A stretch of DNA of 8,320 nucleotides from a bacterium (GTDB lineage Bacteria > Hydrogenedentota > Hydrogenedentia > Hydrogenedentiales > SLHB01), in the NCBI GenBank assembly GCA_024231375.1, contig JAAEQP010001616.1, forward strand, positions 1 through 8,320, given 5' to 3'. Positions 4,993 through 8,320 of the stretch are shown piece by piece (position 1 is the stretch's first letter; each line of letters starts with the position of its first letter). Both the position numbers and the translations under genes were made by a program. Under the pieces are notes generated by a model that was given only the letters and a program-made list of their open reading frames with translations, ran no database searches and was not told the origin of the DNA.

Positions 4993-7900
4993 TCATCTCT
5001 CCGGCGCGGCCGTCGCTTGCAGCGTGACCTCGCCGAGGTCGACGTGTTCGCCCTGCGTCACCTTGACGCGGCGGTCCACCTCGCGTGTCTGGCTCGCCGT
5101 TCGCGTCATGGCCGGTACTCGAAACGACACCTGGACCCCGGCGGGAACCGAGCCGCGGCATCCCTCGCCGATTGCTATGAAGCGCATTCCCCCAATGCCG
5201 CCCTCGTATTCAGAGCTGCCTTTCACGAGTGGCAACGCCCAGTCGGGAAGCGCCGGATCGTCGACCCGCCAGTTCGCGACCTGCGCCATTGCTGCGTCCG
5301 AGCCGAGCACCCGCAAAGAAACGGTGCCGGCGGGGAACATACGGAATGGTTCTATCGTGATGACGCAGTCCCCAGACCGGGATCTCGCGTTGGGCCACCG
5401 GTGCACCACCAGGAAATCACGGGCGAAGGCTGTCACGTAGTGAACGTCGTGGGAGGGCGGCAGTTCGATGCAATACGACCCCGACTCGTCCGAACGAGCG
5501 CAGTCCGTCATTCCCTGGAGCAACTTGAAGCCGGGGTGACTGGCGTCCGGATGGACAGGCATGCTCTCAATCACTTCCCACTCCTCGGCGGTGAGCATCG
5601 CAAGCGACTGCACGATGTTCCCGCCGCCGTTGGCCACCAGCACGCCTGCCAGCGGCTTGCCGGTCACTGCGTGCATGGCCGTTCCCACGATCCGCGGCCC
5701 GCGCGCCGGAGGCGGCTGCAACTGGAAAACGAGTTCGGTGGGACCATCTTCCGCGACCATGATGGGCGCGAAGGCGCACCGAACGAGGCCGTCGGGCGTG
5801 TTTCGCGGAAGCGAAGCGGCAAGCTTGCCGGGCCGGACATACACGTGCGCGTGGCCGTCCTTCCATTCCGCCTCATCGTCAAGGTCGCGCGCCGAAAACC
5901 GAAGGGTGGCCAATCTCTTCGGGTCGGTGATTGGGCCGTTCTCGTCCTCGAACGCAAGCACGCGGTATAGGCCCCTGTCGAGAACGACGCGGGCCTCCTT
6001 GCCGCTCGCGATCTGGCCTCCCTTGCGCAGGTAGCTTCGATCTGGACCCGCCACTTCGAAGAGGAACGTGCATCCGCGTGAGATCTTCGGCAGCGGCCCC
6101 AGGGGGTCATCGATGCGGTAATGAACGGGAGGCGGGTACAGACAGAATCGACCCGCGGCGTCCGTATACACTGTCGCGCGACCTGAGCGACACCCAGGGG
6201 TCATCGCCTGAAGCAGGTGCATGCTGGCGCCTTCGATGGGCTGGCCTTCCCTGTCCACCACCACGCCGCGCAGTGCAAGTTTCGCCGCGTCTGAATCGCG
6301 ACGGACCAGGCCGGTCGGGGCGACGTCCGACTTCGGGTGCGGCGGTATCAGGTCGCTGCGGCCATAGTCCGGATGCGATACGACAAGCTTCGGCGGCGAC
6401 CAGAAATCGCCGCGGTAGGCGGCAATCGTGACACGGCCCTCTGCGTCAGTCTGCCACGGCCCCTCAGAGAACCGTCTCGCCTCCGATTGGGCGGCCCTGG
6501 GGTTCAGCATGCCCACGATGGCCGCATTCGCGATGGGCTGGCACAGCGCGTCCGAGACCACGCAGTCCATCGGCTCTCGCGACGGATTGAGGTGGTACCT
6601 CCGGCCCTCCTCGTGGCGCCACGTGTGCACCGAACTGCCCAGAAGCGCTGCAAACGCGGCATCAGGCTGGTCCTCCGCCACCAACCGTAGCAGTGCGTTC
6701 TCCGCAGGCTCGTCCAGGTTGCAGGAGAAACCGTGCCCTTCGAAGAGCACTGGCATGAGCATGTAGTCGTTCGGCAGGTCGGCCATAGACGCGAACACGC
6801 GCACGACTGCCGGTGACAGCTCGAGCGGCTTCGGGGCGGGCCCCTGTTCGGCCTCCTTGAGAATGCCGTCGCAGAGCCACGCCATGCCGTCCTGTTCCTT
6901 GACTTCGTCCCCGTTGCGTCTCCGCGCCGGCAGGGCCGCCCACACCTCGCGGCACTCGCGGATCGCGTCCAGGCACAGCGCGGCATACGAATCGTCAGAC
7001 GGGGGCACCACGAGCGCGGCCTGTATCCTCTCGGCAAGTGCCTGCCGCTGATCGGGCGGCACGCCGTTCTTGGCCACTTCGACCCAACCGCCGATGGCGT
7101 CCCTGCGGTTTGTCGCATTCTCCTCCTCAAGCCGGGCCTTCATGATCCACAGCAGCCGCGTCACGTCTTCCGCGTGCTGCGAAAGGATGCGTCGTGCCTC
7201 CCTTGTCTGCGCGTCGTCGCCTTGGTGACTGTCGAGCCACCCGGGTTCGGACAGTTCGGCGGCCCTGTCGCGCCAATACGCATTCTCTTGCACAAGCAAT
7301 TGGCGAAACTCGCGGGCCAGATGCTGTCCGTCGGCGCCGTTGAGCGAATCAATGATTCTCGACCTGAAAGCCGCGCATTCCGGCCTTTCGAGCAAGGCCT
7401 GGAGCGCCGGTACGCCCGGCCGCCCCACGCCGGCCATCGCGGCAAATGCGGCGACTTCAGGGACAAACAGATCCGAGTCGATATAGGCAAGCAGTGCCTT
7501 CTCGACCGCTGCGTCGCCACCCGCCGCGGCCGCCGGCTGAATCACCTCCGCCCCCAGGTACTGACTCACTGCCTCCTGGACAGCCCGTGTCGCGGGAACG
7601 ATGTGGCCTGCGTCATACGCCCTCAGGGCCCGCATCCGTTCCTCCGGGTCTTCGGTTGCGAGGACGGCCTCGAGTTCCCGTTTCTTCGTGCGGGCGCGTA
7701 CGACTTGCGCATGGAACGCTTCCCAATTGAACGGAGAGCCCTTACCTTCCGTCGGGGACCAAACGTACACCCAGTGGGGCGCGAGTGGCCCCGGGTTCAT
7801 GTACTGTGCCAACGCCCACATGCTGCTCTCAGACTCCCAGGCCACCGATAGGGGGAGGGCCTCCCGATGCGGATGGGGTCGCGTGAACCGCCGTTCACTC

Positions 7901-8320
7901 CCGGTTAGAAGCCACGGGTAGCGAGGTGGCTGGTCATCATCCGGTTCATCGTCATGCAGGAAGAGGACGGCCCTCGTTCCTTCGAGAAGCTTGAGGATCG
8001 GTAGGCTCTGGATTTCACCCCCATGATCATACCGTGCGTCCACAAACACGCCGCCGCCCGGCTCTCGGGAATAGGGATAAGTCCTCGGCACCTGCTTGAT
8101 CGCCTCCTCGTAGGCGGCGAGGTCCAGGCTCTCCAAACCCGGCACGTCTAGGACGTCGCCGAGGCTGAGACCGCCCACCCATACTTCGAGGACTTCGACC
8201 GTACCGCCCACGCGCACCGCCACGATGTGGTCGGCCTCCCAGGCGGCCATGTCCAGATCGAACCTCGGCCGGAGTCTCGCCCCCGCCGACGCTGCCCACA
8301 ATCCAAGGCCGATCAACAGC
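4993..8320 (-). CDS. Large secreted multidomain protein with carboxypeptidase-regulatory-like domains (5' end outside window)
   Basis: At least 1107 residues; the frame is open to the right edge, so the true start lies beyond 8320. The visible N-terminus (LIGLGLWAASAGA, residues 1-13, counting from a TTG at 8316) looks like the hydrophobic core of a Sec signal peptide, so the start is probably only a few codons away. Residues 27-125 are a beta-rich domain (ADHIVAVRVGGTVEVLEVW; RAVLFLHDDE at 115-124) recalling small secreted domains of PVC proteins. Residues 200-560 are mainly helical and partly HEAT-like (for example 271-326). Three Ig-like carboxypeptidase-regulatory-type domains follow: about 583-655 (TDAEGRVTI), 680-785 (GVVVDREGQPIEGA; TDAAGRFCL) and 873-965 (IVGTAMHAVTGKPLAGV; SDESGSYCI). 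The rest to 1107 is beta-rich. There is no C-terminal membrane anchor. No enzyme motif was recognised. A role at the cell surface or in binding is inferred. Confidence 0.85.
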   Translation of the reverse strand, partial: LLIGLGLWAASAGARLRPRFDLDMAAWEADHIVAVRVGGTVEVLEVWVGGLSLGDVLDVPGLESLDLAAYEEAIKQVPRTYPYSREPGGGVFVDARYDHGGEIQSLPILKLLEGTRAVLFLHDDEPDDDQPPRYPWLLTGSERRFTRPHPHREALPLSVAWESESSMWALAQYMNPGPLAPHWVYVWSPTEGKGSPFNWEAFHAQVVRARTKKRELEAVLATEDPEERMRALRAYDAGHIVPATRAVQEAVSQYLGAEVIQPAAAAGGDAAVEKALLAYIDSDLFVPEVAAFAAMAGVGRPGVPALQALLERPECAAFRSRIIDSLNGADGQHLAREFRQLLVQENAYWRDRAAELSEPGWLDSHQGDDAQTREARRILSQHAEDVTRLLWIMKARLEEENATNRRDAIGGWVEVAKNGVPPDQRQALAERIQAALVVPPSDDSYAALCLDAIRECREVWAALPARRRNGDEVKEQDGMAWLCDGILKEAEQGPAPKPLELSPAVVRVFASMADLPNDYMLMPVLFEGHGFSCNLDEPAENALLRLVAEDQPDAAFAALLGSSVHTWRHEEGRRYHLNPSREPMDCVVSDALCQPIANAAIVGMLNPRAAQSEARRFSEGPWQTDAEGRVTIAAYRGDFWSPPKLVVSHPDYGRSDLIPPHPKSDVAPTGLVRRDSDAAKLALRGVVVDREGQPIEGASMHLLQAMTPGCRSGRATVYTDAAGRFCLYPPPVHYRIDDPLGPLPKISRGCTFLFEVAGPDRSYLRKGGQIASGKEARVVLDRGLYRVLAFEDENGPITDPKRLATLRFSARDLDDEAEWKDGHAHVYVRPGKLAASLPRNTPDGLVRCAFAPIMVAEDGPTELVFQLQPPPARGPRIVGTAMHAVTGKPLAGVLVANGGGNIVQSLAMLTAEEWEVIESMPVHPDASHPGFKLLQGMTDCARSDESGSYCIELPPSHDVHYVTAFARDFLVVHRWPNARSRSGDCVITIEPFRMFPAGTVSLRVLGSDAAMAQVANWRVDDPALPDWALPLVKGSSEYEGGIGGMRFIAIGEGCRGSVPAGVQVSFRVPAMTRTASQTREVDRRVKVTQGEHVDLGEVTLQATAAPER

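Noticed and set aside
5017..5970. Plus-strand frame of 317 codons
   Set aside because: It mirrors the large secreted gene, whose repeated beta-domain motifs show the minus strand to be the coding one.

Overview
The window reads as GC-rich bacterial chromosome. Every protein-coding gene I can support is on the minus strand. The gene set is a Tat-exported Gfo/Idh/MocA oxidoreductase, an exported ThuA/TIM-barrel fusion, a small HEAT-repeat protein, and a very large secreted protein with repeated carboxypeptidase-regulatory-like beta domains. This mix is typical of the Planctomycetota/PVC group and similar lineages such as Hydrogenedentota. That placement is an inference from gene style; there is no rRNA or other marker gene here.

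Layout from right to left, the direction of transcription. (1) 8320-4993: a long secreted multidomain protein whose N-terminus lies off the right edge. (2) 4992-4230: about 760 bases without an intact gene. It holds a 282-bp stretch bounded by a 15-bp imperfect inverted repeat, a pair of interleaved mutually exclusive hairpins, a strong plus-strand intrinsic terminator with no gene in front of it, a run of hairpins with a tRNA-3'-end-like string, and a broken reading frame (4550-4227) ending in a clear ParB-like helix-turn-helix. This looks like the scar or edge of a mobile element, or an unrecognised structured RNA. (3) 4156-342: a three-gene operon with a good sigma-70-type promoter (TTGAAA, 17-bp spacer, TAGAAT) and a 7-bp dyad in its short leader. 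(4) 341-1: non-coding, with a 16-bp perfect palindrome and a terminator-like hairpin at the left edge.

The operon order is ThuA-TIM-barrel fusion, HEAT-repeat protein, Gfo/Idh/MocA oxidoreductase, with gaps of 42 and 46 bases. The outer two proteins carry export signals (Sec and Tat) and the middle one does not. The oxidoreductase family performs NAD(P)-dependent oxidation of sugars or cyclitols. ThuA-like and xylose-isomerase-like TIM-barrel domains recur with it in oxidised (keto-) sugar catabolism. A reasonable reading is a periplasmic or envelope pathway for an unusual sugar or glycoside, but the substrate cannot be read from the sequence.

No CRISPR array, rRNA, intact tRNA or complete transposase was found. 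The least ordinary part is 4230-4990.
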